Below, in pieces: positions 11,039 through 23,229 of a DNA stretch of 64,000 nucleotides. Source of the stretch: Protea cynaroides. Lineage: Eukaryota > Streptophyta > Magnoliopsida > Proteales > Proteaceae. The stretch's first letter is position 1. Each line of letters opens with the position of its first letter. The notes under the pieces were generated by a model. That model was not told where the DNA came from and ran no database searches. It saw nothing but the letters and a program-made list of their open reading frames with translations. The stretch is from positions 73,553,435 to 73,617,434 of the forward strand of contig CM053269.1 of assembly GCA_028583415.1 (NCBI GenBank), in the 5' to 3' direction. The translations under genes and the position numbers were made by a program.

Positions 11039-13343
11039 TGTCACACCCCAATTCTGCACCATTCAGAACGGTGTGATAAACCGCTAATAAACCAACGGTT
11101 TAATCAGGATCTCTAATATGTTGTGTCCTCTAACTTAAACCATACACATCCACAATCATAATCAGAATAAATACACAATAGTGGAAGTCTTAATATTAAA
11201 TGAACTAAGAATCTAACTGTGATAATCATAAATAAAATATCAAATTATGTTGTATCAATCGAGACATAAGTAAATAAAATATCAAATTACATTCCTTAAT
11301 AGTTCAAATAAAAACCTAATAAAAAACGCATGAGTTGCACTCACATGAGGAGTCATGCATCTCCACTATATCTTCAGCCTCCATTACAGCCACGTGCCCA
11401 TACACAGAAGCATTCATATAATCTTCCACAGTGGTACCTGCATCATCAACTAAAAATATTTAAATTCGAAAAGGGTGAGCACACATCACGGCTCAGTGAG
11501 CAAACAAAACAATGCAACAAACTTATGCATGCATTCAATTCATATTTATGGTCTGGTATATAATTTTACAATGTGCTATAGAAAGGTTCGGTGGCCGCCT
11601 CACCTCTATACATGAGTGTGTGAAGCCGTCCAATGAATATCGTTATTACCGTCCCACATGCACCCACCATGGAATAGAGATAGAGCTAAAGTGCTTAGGA
11701 CTGCACCGCATCACACTTCCCCTGATACTCTACCCATACCAACACGTAAGCCCCTGCTGGAAAGGGCTTACAAACTGGGCTCGCAACTAACCAATCCTAA
11801 TGTCAAACAGTGTATCCAAGGCCTCACCCCAGCATCCCTCAATACGTCTATAGAGATAGAGCTAAGGCCCCCCGACAGAGTCGAAGACTACACGGTCCGA
11901 GACCACCTCCCCTGATATCCTACGACGTAATAGTTCTGCTAAGGTAATGGCGATACGACGACGTCAGTGGACAAGACTTGAGTATAGATAGAGCTAGAGT
12001 CTGGTGACCAGGATACACCACAATATCACGTCCTCCCCCTGATGCTCCACTAGCATCAAGCACACTAACCACACACATACATTCACATGTCTATTCCTAG
12101 CACCATCATCATCATCATGTTATAAATAGAATTAAATATGCATGAACATTAATAGCAGAAATATTGGATGACATGTTGAATGCACATTACAAACATATAC
12201 GCATAGAATCAGTCATGGTATTGGACTCAAGAAATAAAAATAGTTTATTATTATCCAATTAGTTTAGGTCTTGTTCCCTCACCTTTGCTTGAGTGTAAAT
12301 CCTCTTTCAAGCTCTAAGAATCACCTTTATATCAATAGGAAAACCTAACAAGTAGATAGATTTTAATTAGAATTCATTCCAACATTTTAAGCTTGCTGTA
12401 AAGCTAGGGTCGCAGGATGGGTCGCAGGTAGGGTCGCAGGTTTATGCGACCCAGGGTATAGGGTCGATGCTAGGGTCGGTTGTCCCATCGACCCTAGGTG
12501 CGACCGTAGCTTCCCTGGACTTCCCGGGAGCAAGGGGTCGATCCTGTGGTCTGGTAGGGTCGATTGGGAATCGACCCTACGTGCGACCGCACGTGGTTTG
12601 AGTCGACCTTTTCATTCTACAGTCTAATCTTTCAAGTTTGGGTCCTTTGGCTTACTTCCACAGTCCATTCTATGCTTGTTCTATGGCTTAAAACTCCAGG
12701 TTATTTTCTTACTTTGTCTTCCATGATTTCCTCTATGGATTTCATTGAAATTTTCCCATGGATGGATGATTTGGGTTTCTCCTAGATCATACCCTCTTCA
12801 TGAACTATTCTAAGGTCTTAAATCATTCATGGAAAGCATATCCATACCTTAGGTTTGTTGAGATTCAGAGGTTTCTCTGAATTTCTTCCTTTTAGTCTTC
12901 TTCTCCAATTCTCCTTCTCTTCTCCTTCTCTTCTCTTTCAATTAGGGTTTCAAAAGGAGTGAAAGAGGCTAAGGGACGTCCTATTTATAGAGGAAAACCT
13001 CCCAAAATAAGTCTCATCGAGATTAGGAAAGAATCCCCTTGAAATTTGGAATTACGGTTTCTGTCGGTGATCCTAGGGTCGATGAGGGGGTCGAAGATCC
13101 CGTCGACCCTAGGGTTTCAGTTGTCTGACCCTAGGACTAAAAATCATGGGTCTAACTTCCTGATGAGGTGGGATCGACCCTACCTGTTTAGGTATGCGAC
13201 CCTACCCCCTATTTTACTGTTTTTGGATCAGTTTTATACCTGGTCTTGTTATTTCCTTCACGCACTTGGTCCATTTGGCTCGACCATGATAGGTAGACCT
13301 GGTATAAGGTGGTAAGACCGGTTAGTTCGATACGGGTCATACA
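11039..13343 (-). mobile_element. Ty3-like solo LTR, copy B
   Basis: A complete 2,305-bp LTR on the - strand, inserted in copia LTR copy 2. On the + strand it starts TGTCACACCCC and ends GGTCATACA. The flanks are GCGGC (11034-11038) and GTGGC (13344-13348), a 5-bp target duplication with one C/T difference. It contains the GGTCG-type clusters (12410-12610 and 13070-13210), a reversed TATA region (12986-12996) and three spaced tagctctatctctat-like words. There is no internal region. Confidence 0.75.
12410..12610 (-). promoter_or_regulatory. GGTCG word cluster, AGGGTCG variant (copy B)
   Basis: Words such as TAGGGTCGC and CGACCCTA repeated about ten times in both orientations, at the positions where copy A has GTGGTCG and copy 0 has CCGGTCG. 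A second group with the same variant lies at 13070-13210. Confidence 0.5.
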
Positions 13344-15180
13344 GTGGCAGCCCCACATGGCCAGCCAACCACATGGCCAGCCGCAAGGCACACTATCATG
13401 GCCCCTAGCAAGGCAACCCAGCAACAAGCATGCACCACAGGCAAGCTGTATACAAGCTATGCACCAAGCACAGCAACAGGCCCTCCAGGCAGCAAGGCCT
13501 GCAATCCCACTGCCGTGCATGGCATGGGTGCGCATGGCCTGGTCGCCCATCACTTGTTTGATACAGGGTCTAGAGAGAGAAGCCATGTCTTTGATGGGTT
13601 AGTTAGAGAAAAGCACCTCTAGGGAATGAAATCACTGTACAGGGTTTGGATTGATAAAGACTGGTTACAAAGGCCATATTGGGATTTGTCTAGGGCATTT
13701 TGGGTAAGAAGATGTAGAAGATTCGAAATCGGTGGCCAGATGTAGCTACAAAGCGTAGATCCAGATCTGACAGATTATAAAGATGCGGGCTAATGTGTAT
13801 CAGAGCCAACGCATTGAGATTCCATCGCTCGCCTTCTGGTTGGATGGAGGCAGTTTAAAATGGTGCTTCGCATTTCACAGACTCGGTGCCTTGATTCCGT
13901 GTGGCGCATGTGCGGTACAACGGCAGGTTGATCCAGATCTTGCGATGACGATCGAATCCGATCGCGCCTGACGATAGTTATCCAGATCCAAAGGCCGGCA
14001 TCATATCCCGCCTTTCTTAAGGTTATCCAATGGACGATTGCGTAGATTCCTTGAGAGCCAATCAGAATGCGACAACGCATAAGGCAGCAGTGCTCTAGTG
14101 CGATGTGGGTACACGGTAAGCTTCAAAAAGATTCCCTTTTGTTATGTTTCATTGGTTGAACTTCAAACCGACATAACTTGGCCATCTGAGCTCCAAATTG
14201 ATCCATTCAAGTTGCAATTTCTATATTTTCAGATGCTCTTTTAGTTAGGTGGTGTTGAAAGTCATAAAAACATAGAAAAAAATTAAAAAGAGCATTTTGA
14301 AGGTAGACATAAGGATTTCTAGGGTTTCGTGTCTTGTGGGAGTGATCAATTACTAACTACCTCTTCTCTGTGGATCAATGGAGTGCTAAATCCCTTTGAG
14401 AGGTTAGTAGAGCTTTTATTTTTCCATTCATGGTGATTATGGGTTGTGTGGAAGAGGTTGGAAGCCTATGAGCAAGGTGTGCTCTGTGAATCGATCTTTA
14501 TCATCATTGAAGGCTGTTGGAGAGTACCTGAGGGAAGTGTGAAGCTTTAAAGAGATTATTGGCCATTCAAAAGCATTGTTTGTGAGATTTTTCAATTCCC
14601 TATCTATTTATGCTTTCAATATATTGTATGCTAGTGTAGGTGAAAATTGTTGAATACCTAGCTAGTGGGGAAAAAATTGTAAGGTAATTTTATAAGCCTA
14701 AAAATTGTTATTTGTTTTCCGTAGGTGCGGGTTAAGTGTGGTGTGTGTAGTGGGTGTTGAACACTGGCTATTGTAGCCTGGATCTTGGCGTTGTTATGTC
14801 CTCTCAGTTTTATGCTGAAAAAACCTAGGGTTAATATCTTTGTCTTGTTAAAGACTAAAAGTTGAGTATTGAGTAAATACGATGTCCATTGGGCATTACT
14901 CCATGGACTAGCCATCACATACTGTGTTGGTGAATCACATAATATTCTTATGTTCATTGTTTTATCTTTCTGATATATTTTTGGAGTATGTGGAATGGCT
15001 TACAGGGTGGGTGTGCAAATCTGGTAGACCTGGCCACTGAGTAGTAACGAGATAGATTTGCATGCGCTTGTGTGTGTGTGAAAAGTTAGGTCTCCATCAG
15101 CTCTGGGCAGCAGTGAAATAATTAGGAAGAATTTTCAGACACTGATTCACCCCCCTCTCAGTGTCATATCAAGTTAATCA

Positions 15181-16602
15181 GTAGGTTGGTGTTTTAATGT
15201 TTTGAATCCTTCTACCTACCTGCCATGGATTGTTTGGGACTCCATTGAAAAGTATTGATGGACCAATATGGTGGTTAGGCATTAATGGAGTCCGAAGTTG
15301 AGCAGAGATTGTAAAGAAGAGCAAAAATCGTGAAGAACAGGGAAAAATAGAAGAGAAGGGGGTTTTCGAAGGTTGTTGTTGGTATGTGAGCACTCAACTA
15401 CCCACCAACCTCATTTTTGCATTACTATGATGCATTGATTGTGATTAGAAGTTGGTTGAGCTATCTATGAGTATTCATTGTGGTTATTTGTTTGTAAGAA
15501 GGAAAGAGGAGTAGAAAATGAGAAAGTAAGAGATGGATGTAATCAATGGCTTTATTGAAGCTTCGCATTGATGAGTATTGGATGTTTGAAAATTACTGTG
15601 AGCAATTGATGGAGGTTGTATGAGCTTGTATGAGCTGTGGGAAGTTCAAAAATAGAGTTCAATGTTGTTTTACATGTTAGGTTTTCCACAGTCCATCAAG
15701 AAGCTTATTGAGACTCCATTATATGTATTGAAAGCTTGAAAGGTGATATTGGGCACCTTTGAAGATTGTGTAAGCTTGGATAAGCCTTACAAAAGACTTT
15801 AATGGAGTAATGAAGAGTGTGTTGGTGTGTTGAAGAAGAAAGAGAAGGAAAATGTAGTATGCAAGAAGGTTGAAGATTCCAGTTGCTACCAGAGCATTGT
15901 CAGGCTTCCCAGAGTATCAGAAAATACCACACAAGGGTTGTAAGATTTCTAACCTTATATGAGCTTTTATTTTATTATTTCTTGTACTCAATTATTTCTA
16001 GTTTAAGTAAAAAATGAAGATATCTAACTAGCCTGTGCTAGAACTGTAAGGGCATTGCTATAAGCCCAAAAATTGCATTGTTTGCTTCTCATGGGTGCGG
16101 GTAAAGTGTAGTGTGTGCAGCGTATGCTGAACACTGGTACTTGATACCTGAATTCTTAGCACATATGTGCTCTCCTGGTTTTATGCTGGGTAAACTAGGT
16201 GTATGTACTCCCTGCTATTTAGACAGTTAAAAGAAACGTATTGAGCATATAGGAAGCCCGTAGGGCATTACTCCGTGGACTAGTCATCACATGTCGTGTT
16301 GGTGAACCACATATATCTCTGTATTGTGGATGCTTTGTAATTTTGCTTATCTGTATATTATGAAGTGCATGGAATGATCTACAGGATGGGTGTGCACAAC
16401 ATGGTAGACCTGGGCACTCTGTGATAGCAAGGTGGTTGTGCATACGACTATGTGTATGATAATGCTTCAGTGAATGTGTGGTTGTGGTCAGTGAGTGAAG
16501 CATTAGCTCAAAGCAGCGTTTGTCTTCAAAAGATTATTTAGAAGAATTTTTTAACATACTGATTCACCCCCCTCCCCTCTCAGTGTCAACCTGTGATCAA
16601 CA
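15181..16602 (+). mobile_element. Diverged relative of the long copia LTR, 3' part
   Basis: It follows copia LTR copy 2 directly. From about 15290, and clearly from 16010, it resembles the 3' half of that LTR (TGCTGAACACTGG, TTTTATGCTGGG, GGGCATTACTCCGTGGACTAG) and ends with GATTCACCCCCC, CTCAGTGTC and GATCAACA. The 5' half is missing. It is probably an older related LTR that was partly removed when copy 2 arrived. Confidence 0.6.
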
Positions 16603-16623
16603 TATATATATGTAAAAAAAAAA

Positions 16624-16982
16624 GATCCATATGCTAATAGCATGGGGATTACCATGCCCTTTTACAGTTGTGGATTACCTACACTTACGTGCATCCTCCA
16701 CGTGATCCCATTCCGTTCCTGAGGATGTGGGACCTATGTACTCCAAAGACGGGTATAAAAAAAAAGATCCATATGCTAGTAGTGTGGGGATGATTTTCCA
16801 TGCCCTTTTACAGTTGTGGCTCAGCTACATTTACGTGCATCCTCCACGTGATCCCATTCTATTCCTGAGAATGTGGGACCTATATACTCTAAAGACGGGT
16901 ATCAAAAAAAAGATTCATATGCTAGTAGTGTGGGGATAATTTTCTATGCCCTTTTACGGTTGTGGCTCAACTACACTTACAT
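16624..16982 (+). repeat. Tandem repeat, units of 142 and 146 bp
   Basis: Two full units and about half of a third, starting at gatccatatgctaatag (16624), 16766 and 16912. Each unit has a poly(A) start and the phrase gtgcatcctccacgtgatcc. An ORF at 16727-16939 runs through the units but matches no family I know. Confidence 0.75.
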
Positions 16983-17078
16983 TGATCCTAATCATTGAGA
17001 GTGCATCAGTCATATGTCCCGATGCACTCCCAATGACGAAGGTCAACTCTACTACACCAAAGTGCTACGGACAATCCT

Positions 17079-17122
17079 CCCCCTCCCACCCCCACCCCCC
17101 ACCCCCCACCCCCCACCCCCTC
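17079..17122 (+). repeat. C-rich simple repeat
   Basis: Runs of C5-C6 separated by A, ending in CCCCCTCC and then poly(A). Confidence 0.8.
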
Positions 17123-17451
17123 CAAAAAAAAATGCTAGGTTGTACGGTTTTCTTGTTAATAAAATGCCTATCAATACATGATTGAATTTATTTATTTATT
17201 ATTATTTTTTGATAAAACCAAGACATTGATTGAATTAGATTCTAACCTAATCGTCACAATTGGAATTGCTACAGCACTGTTACATATGACAACCAGATAC
17301 AGTGGAGCCAAGAATCTATGAACAGTCGGTCACCATGAATTTTTTAATGGCTTTAATCGTACAGTATCTGTTGCAAATTTTAATTGATTTTAAAATTTCA
17401 ACAGATTCAAAATAATATTTGATCAGTTTTTGTGTTGTGTTTGAGAGGGAA

Positions 17452-17688
17452 CCAGATCCTCTCTTCCCCGGCTCTTATTCTATTTCACCATTGAAGTGTG
17501 AGTCGATTCAAATTCCAACACACTTCAATGGTGAAATAGGATGGGAGTTGGGGAGTCAGGGAGGAGAGGATTTCAATTCGAGAGGGAACCATTGAAGTGT
17601 GAGTCGGTTCAAACTCCAACATACTTCAATGGTAAAATAGGGTGGGAATCGGAGAGCCAGGGAGAAGAGGATTTCAATCCTGTTTGAG
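17452..17688. mobile_element. Foldback MITE, full plus partial copy
   Basis: The first unit (17452-17577) is a hairpin: ccattgaagtgtg and cacttcaatgg form the core, with GATCCTCTC and GAGAGGATT at the ends. A second unit (about 17578-17688) repeats the right part (tcaatggtaaaatagg, gagaagaggatt). Superfamily not determined. Confidence 0.6.
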
Positions 17689-18160
17689 AGGTGAATCTCT
17701 CCCTAATAAATGCTTAATATATATGACTACTGATGATATGGCTGAAGAGTCAAACAGGCATGTCTTGGGGAAAATACAAGACTCTTGAAGAATAAAACAG
17801 AAGCTTTGATTGGTGTCCCTTCTTTTCCTATGTATGGAAAGGAGGTGTTTACCTTTTTTTTCCAATTGATGTAAACATGTGATTTCAGTCCCGCATTTGG
17901 TTTTCTTCTTTTTCTTGATTTTGATTGTTAGTTATCGAGCACAACTCGGTCATGTTCTGATGGGGTCTAGTCGATGAATGCAATGTGGATTAGCGAGTAT
18001 TAAATGACTATTTTATCTTGAGAGACTAGTTCATACTAAATCCACTATATCAGTAAGGGATAATTAAGTTCTTACAGAAAATGGTTGACAGTTCCTAACC
18101 ATAATTTCCTTTCTATCGCTCAATCTCCCTCTGGCCCACCAATGTAGCGAGCCTCCCTTG
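17689..18160. other. Intergenic, no gene seen
   Basis: AT-rich sequence with no recognisable coding or repeat structure. The small ORF on the - strand (17674-17865) matches nothing I know. Confidence 0.4.
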
Positions 18161-18497
18161 TAGGAGTGTCAATTTTGGCAAATAGGCAATTCGGACTTAG
18201 GCTGTCTGAATTAACCCAAAACTGATCTAGACAGAATTGTTATCAAACATGTTTCGGATTCGAGTATGGCATATTCTACAGGTCTTGATCAGGTCCGAGC
18301 TTATCCAAAACCGGCCTAAAAAAGCAGACTGAACCAGCCAGATAACAACCCGATAAGCTAAGCTCGATTCAACCCAAAACTAGATCGACCCATTAGTTAA
18401 TGTGCACAGTGCAGTCCATTCATCCCGAACCTCTTAATAAACATGTTTCGATCAGACCCTATACAGTCTGACTCAAACCAGCCCATTGACACCCCTA
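18161..18497. mobile_element. hAT-type MITE
   Basis: It begins TAGGAGTGTCAA and ends TTGACACCCCTA, a near-perfect 12-bp inverted repeat matching the hAT element at 44338-51035 (TAAGGGTGTCAA). The interior is the degenerate cggac/ccgaac-rich sequence of this family. I see no clear 8-bp TSD. Confidence 0.6.
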
Positions 18498-18918
18498 CAA
18501 GCTCCCATGGCAAAAAAAAAAAAAAAAAAACAAGGGACCATTGAGTCTATCTCTAGTGACCTAAGTACCTAGCCGGTCCATAAAATTTCTACCTTGTAAA
18601 TTGTAAGATAGGATTATTATATGCAGACTACCAGGTTTGACCATATGAGTATCTGTGGCAGCAACTCAAATTAGAAAAGAGTCAAACAAATGTGGGCGGG
18701 TCAACTTAGTATAAGGTGAAGCTGTCAAGGAATAAATTACTCAAATTACCATCCTCTCCTTACTTTATTTGGTCCACGATGTGAAGCTGGAGCTTGATTG
18801 TTTAACTAACTTCAATTTATATTAATCATGATTTCTTAATATTAATTATCAAGTAGGAGAATCTCTAATGCCACCCCAAGAGACATATGCTAGAATCTAT
18901 ATCTTTAATAGGGACCGG

Positions 18919-19385
18919 AGGAGGTGTCAATGGGTCGATTCGGTTCAGTTTTGGTTTGAATTGATTTAATTTTGGTCTTATATGCCTCAACCCAATTATG
19001 ATTCAATATTTTTTTTGGTTTTGGTTCAGATCGGTTTCAAGCTTTTATTGGTTTGGCTTTAGTTCAGTTTTGGTTTACTATATGTATATGTAGTAACAAG
19101 TTGGTTTAATGGATTTTATCGGTCTGTTTTGCTTTCAGTATTGGTTTTCTATATGTATAAATAATAAAATATTGATTTAGTGGAGACTTATCGGTCCATT
19201 ATTGGGTTTGATTCGGTTTTGTTCTTATTGGTCCAGTTTGATTCTAGCATATTAATTGATCTTGTCCGATTTTGGTTTTTCACCAGACTCTAAATTTATA
19301 ATCCGATAAAGTTCGGTTTCGATTTGAACCAAACCAAATCTGACTGATTTTCGATTTCCGATTTGGACCAACTTTGACACCCCTA
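18919..19385. mobile_element. hAT-type MITE with 8-bp TSD
   Basis: 467 bp. Ends AGGAGGTGTCAA and TTTGACACCCCTA. Flanks GGGACCGG (18911-18918) and GGGACCCA (19386-19393) agree in 6 of 8 bases, as expected for an old hAT duplication. The interior is rich in ggttc/cggtttt words. Confidence 0.65.
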
Positions 19386-20003
19386 GGGACCCACAAGATC
19401 ACATATAAATCGCCACAGCGGTGGTGTGAGATTTTCTTCTTTTTTTTTTTTCTGGGTAAAGATTTTCTTATTAATTAATTGGAAAATTAAAAGATTCTCT
19501 AATTATAGTGAGTTTTTAGAATCAATGAATGGAGGATCCTATCGTACAAATAATCCTCACTATACATATATGATGTGACCTATCTGCACATCAAATCTTA
19601 GCTCTTATTTGATCCAATCCGTCTATTTAAGTGGGCCATTGTCATATCCCAAACCTCTATCAAAGTTTCAGAAGGCTCCAGATTTCTCCACGTGTCGAAA
19701 AGACAGGTGGGCCGTTACGTACGTTACGTACAAAGGATTAAAGCCGCATAAAATATGAGGAAAAATTGGGGTTAAAAGGTAATATAGCATAGAGCCAGTA
19801 GCCATTAATGAATCTACCAGAGACCTTACGGAGGATTTTTCAATACTCAACGGAGGATCAGGATCAACAGAGATGGGCGCAGCTGACATTGTAAGAATAA
19901 CAGAGAATCTATGTTAATCGTCTCTTTTCTTGGGTTCTGTTTTTCTTTCCAGAGTTTGTTAATGTTGCAGAGGTTCTTCCTCTTCTGTAAATTTTCTTAG
20001 GTA
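19386..20003 (+). other. Upstream region of the transporter gene
   Basis: Probably promoter and 5' leader of the gene starting at 20004. It contains a poly(T) run (19438-19451). CATAAAATA at 19747 is a weak TATA candidate. The stretch before the ATG is CT-rich. No other gene is visible. Confidence 0.35.
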
Positions 20004-22644
20004 ATGGAGGGAGAAACCAAAGAAGTTGCAGTGAAAGAAGAGGAAGCTGAGAAGGAAGAGAAAGATAATGGAGGGGTTAAGGAAGCAGATAAAGAAAATG
20101 TGGATTCGCAGGAAAAAGTGATTCAAGAATCACCTGAGACGAATTTTAGAGTTTCCAATCAGCGGACTCTGAACTCATCAAACCCTTTGAGAGTTGTTTT
20201 AGAAGGAGCTCGACCTCGTGCTCAAGCTCCCCCTCCTTCACAACCACCTCCTCCTTCTTCACAGACACCCATTTCTTCACAGCCACCTATTTCATCTCCT
20301 CGAGTAAGTGAGACAGATGATAGAAAGCTTGAATTTTTTTAAGATATGAAAAGTTGCTGACTCTAATGGTTTCTGGGTTTTTGTGGGTTTTTTATTTGAA
20401 GCAGGAACCGATTATTAATTTGAATTCAAGGGCTTACACCAATCGAATAGCTCTGTTTCTGTTTCTCCTGCATATAGTTGCAGCAGTTGGGTTAGTCTGT
20501 TTTCTTGGGTTGAAAGCAATTCAGGGGCTCCTTGGAGGAGGAAAAACAGAGAGAGAAGTGAAGAGGATGTTAAGATTCTGGCTTCCTCAAGCTGAAGGTG
20601 CAACTGTTTTAAGCATCCTTCTTGCTTTTTTCTGGCAAAAGACAATTAGAGTGTGGCCTGAATTCATGGTCAATTTCATAATCTGGAGCAGCTTCGCCAC
20701 ATCCATGGCTGCTGGAATTCTTCTTCTTGTCTTCCCGAGAGCTTTAACAAATGGAATTGGTGTGGCCCTTATAATTTTTGCAATCGGTAATGCTCTATAT
20801 GCTTGTTGGGTAACACAGAGAATCAAGTTCTGTGGAAGAGTCATCACCAAATCACTAGAACCAGCAGCAAAATTCCCTGATCTTAGTCACCCAACTTACT
20901 GGATGCTTGGGATATGTTTCCTGTGGATTTCAGTTTGGGTTATTGCAATAATCGGAGCTCTTAATTTTTACTACCCTTCTTTGATCATAATTGCTCTGAT
21001 TTTGAGCTTGGCTTGGATAACAGAGGTGTTGAGAAACGTAGCTAATATAACAGTCAGTCGTGTTATAGCTCTGTATTATCTCAGAGGAATGCAATCGAAT
21101 ACTCAATTTTGCTTCCAGAGAGCCATGACAAGGAACCTTGGAAGTGCTTGTTTGGGTTCTTTCTTTGTTCCTGCAATTGAAGCTCTGAGAATCGTGGCTC
21201 GTGGTCTCAATTTGCTTGAAGGTGAAGATGAGTTCATGTTCTCTTGTGCTCATTGTTGTCTTAATGTCATGGAGACCATCTTCAGATACGGCAATGGTTG
21301 GGCTTTCGTTCAGGTATCCTTAACTGTTGCTGTTGATGGTTCAAACGCATCAACATTACAAGTTTCCACCAGATGATTTCTGTGAAAAGACTAGTCTTTA
21401 GTCTTTATTGATTAGGAAAATATTAAATGTAGGGAATAATCAGGGGTGTCGACAGATCGGTTTTGGTCTGGACCAAATCATTGTCGGGTTTTATAGGACC
21501 TGACTGAAACACGTGAATTAAGAGGTTCGGACTAGGTGGGCTACACTGTGAACATTAACTAACGGGAAGGTCTGGTGCCGATTTGTTATCGGACTGGGTT
21601 TATCGGGTTGATTTCAGAGTGGTTCGTTTTCGGGTCCATTTACTGGTTCGATAAAAGATGTCATCTTACTTTGGTGCTGATGGGGTTGACCATCATATAT
21701 CCAAATCTTTGACATTCGGTTTAATTCGGACCATGATGATGTTTGGTTCAAACTTAGCTGGTCTAACTTAACAGTTTGGTTTCCAGCTAAGCCTGGACCG
21801 GATTGGATCTAAGAAGTATTATAATAAGATAACCCGAAACACGTCCACTGTCAGCTCGGTCGAAGTTGGTTTCAGGTTAATTCAGGCTGGCTCAGTGTGG
21901 GCTATCGTTTCGGTCCCAAAATCGACACCCCGAGGAATAATGCCCTCTTAATTAGGTTCATGCACCCGGTATGACTAGACCATTTTAGTTTCCAATAAAC
22001 TAGGGCTATAAATTTCAAAAAATTTGGATTATTCATGTTGAAGTATCAAATCCAAAAATTTAAGCTATTAGATGGAGAGACTAACTAGTATATCAAGACA
22101 TCTTATGTCTTAACGTTTTGTTATGTTTGGTTTAGATAGCTGCATACGGGAAGGGATTTGTAAGGGCATCACAGGACACATGGGCACTATTTCAGAGCCA
22201 AGAGATGGAACCCATAATCAACTCGGACATAACTAGTTCGGTTTGCTTCTTGGCCGGAGTTTGTAGCGGCTCCATTTGCGTCCTTGTCACTGCATCGTGG
22301 TCTTGGGCGGTTTACCGGAATTACACAGGCACGGTGTCACTCTTAACATTCTACATCGGATACCTTCTGGTGGGTATTGCAGTAATCCTAGCTCTTACCA
22401 TGATTGTTCAATGCTCATGAGTTTAAACTCTAGACTCACTCTTCTTCATGTTTTATTGCAGACTCGGATCGGAATGGCATTACCCCATGCATGTGTTGCC
22501 TGTTATTATATGGGTTATGCAGAGAACCCAGAGAGCAGGCTATTTGATAGAACGATTCCAGATCGGTTGGATTTGTTAAAATCTGGGAAAGCCTTCCTTG
22601 TACCCACTTCTAGGGTTCCTATTCCCAGACGATTCTCAGTTTGA
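20004..22644 (+). CDS. Choline-transporter-like (SLC44/PNS1-type) membrane protein
   Basis: Four exons: 20004-20303, 20405-21313, 22136-22369 and 22462-22644, all joined in phase 0 with GT-AG introns, giving 541 aa. Residues 1-100 are a K/E-rich then proline-rich cytosolic tail (APPPSQPPPPSS). Hydrophobic segments lie near 114-136, 165-177, 189-210, 217-236, 265-285, 289-304, 340-357, 436-456 and 470-490. The block TRIGMALPHACVACYY (482-497) and the end YAENPESRLFDRTIPDR are conserved in plant CTL proteins, as far as I recall the family. Members are multi-pass proteins linked to choline and lipid transport; the substrate of this one is not shown. Intron 2 (822 bp) contains a MITE. The exon 3/4 junction was chosen because reading through gives a premature stop at 22420. 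No defect is seen. Confidence 0.88.
21441..21933. mobile_element. hAT-type MITE in intron 2 of the transporter gene
   Basis: 493 bp. Ends CAGGGGTGTCGA and TCGACACCCCGA, with an exact 8-bp target duplication GGAATAAT (21433-21440 and 21934-21941). The interior has the gguccgg-like degenerate words of the hAT family seen at 44338 and 51309. It lies wholly between the splice sites. Confidence 0.85.
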
Positions 22645-23229
22645 AGCTTGAAAGTTTTGACTCGGAGAATACTACATTTTCAGTTGGAGGTCGAACCAAA
22701 TTGTGGTTAGACCATAACCTCAAACCGAACCAAACCAGGTGGGCCAGGCATTGAAGTGGATGATGATGATTATTTTGTTGTTTTGACCATGACCAATCAC
22801 TGTTCATTGAATTATTGAGAATTATGGAAACATGAGGCTGGGGACCCTCAGAAATTTTTGTCATGTCGTACGTATTGCATGAGGCATGTAGGCATAAGCT
22901 TTTGGGATATTCGTTTTGTAATCTCATTTTATTCCCATTGTATTATATTATATCATATTATATTGGATTAATTTTCTTTTTCTTCTTTTTTTTTCCCTTA
23001 ATCTTACCAATGAGAGTCAGTTAATTAGGTTTAACTGGATTTCTTTCAATTTTAAAGATTTAAGATGTTAAGTCAGGAAGGAAATGCATGGAAAGAGGGT
23101 ATTATGGAAAGGGACACGACACCTGTTTTGAAACTAGTCAAACAAGCAAGGGATCTCAAAGCCAAATGGTTGATCGATCATGTGATGGCAAATTGAAATT
23201 GAAAGGTGGGCAATTTCTTAGTACTTAGA
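22645..23229 (+). other. 3' flank of the transporter gene
   Basis: Probably begins with the 3' UTR; AT-rich sequence around 22918-22965 (tattatattatatcatatt) could hold the polyadenylation signal. A small ORF on the - strand (22619-22927) matches nothing known. No other gene is seen. Confidence 0.4.

Larger units (their letters stand above)
10565..15180 (+). mobile_element. 3' LTR of Sirevirus-like copia, copy 2, interrupted
   Basis: It starts TGTTGGACTTTG directly after the polypurine tract and ends in GTTAATCA at 15180. The LTR sequence proper is 10565-11038 and 13344-15180; a Ty3-like solo LTR sits between. It is colinear with copies 1 and 3, including the GA-rich part, the block GATCGCGCCTGACG and the final CACCCCCCTCTCAGTGTC. 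The 5' LTR of this element is not in the window, so no TSD pair can be shown. Confidence 0.8.

Noticed and set aside
13209..13622. Ala/Gln/His-rich ORFs on both strands
   Set aside because: Repetitive LTR core; both strands are open through composition only.
16727..16939. 70-aa ORF with an internal repeat
   Set aside because: A by-product of the 142/146-bp tandem repeat; the unit is not a multiple of three throughout and no family matches.
20415..21253. Antisense ORFs of 76-107 aa
   Set aside because: Shadows of exon 2 of the transporter gene, whose + strand protein is clearly conserved.
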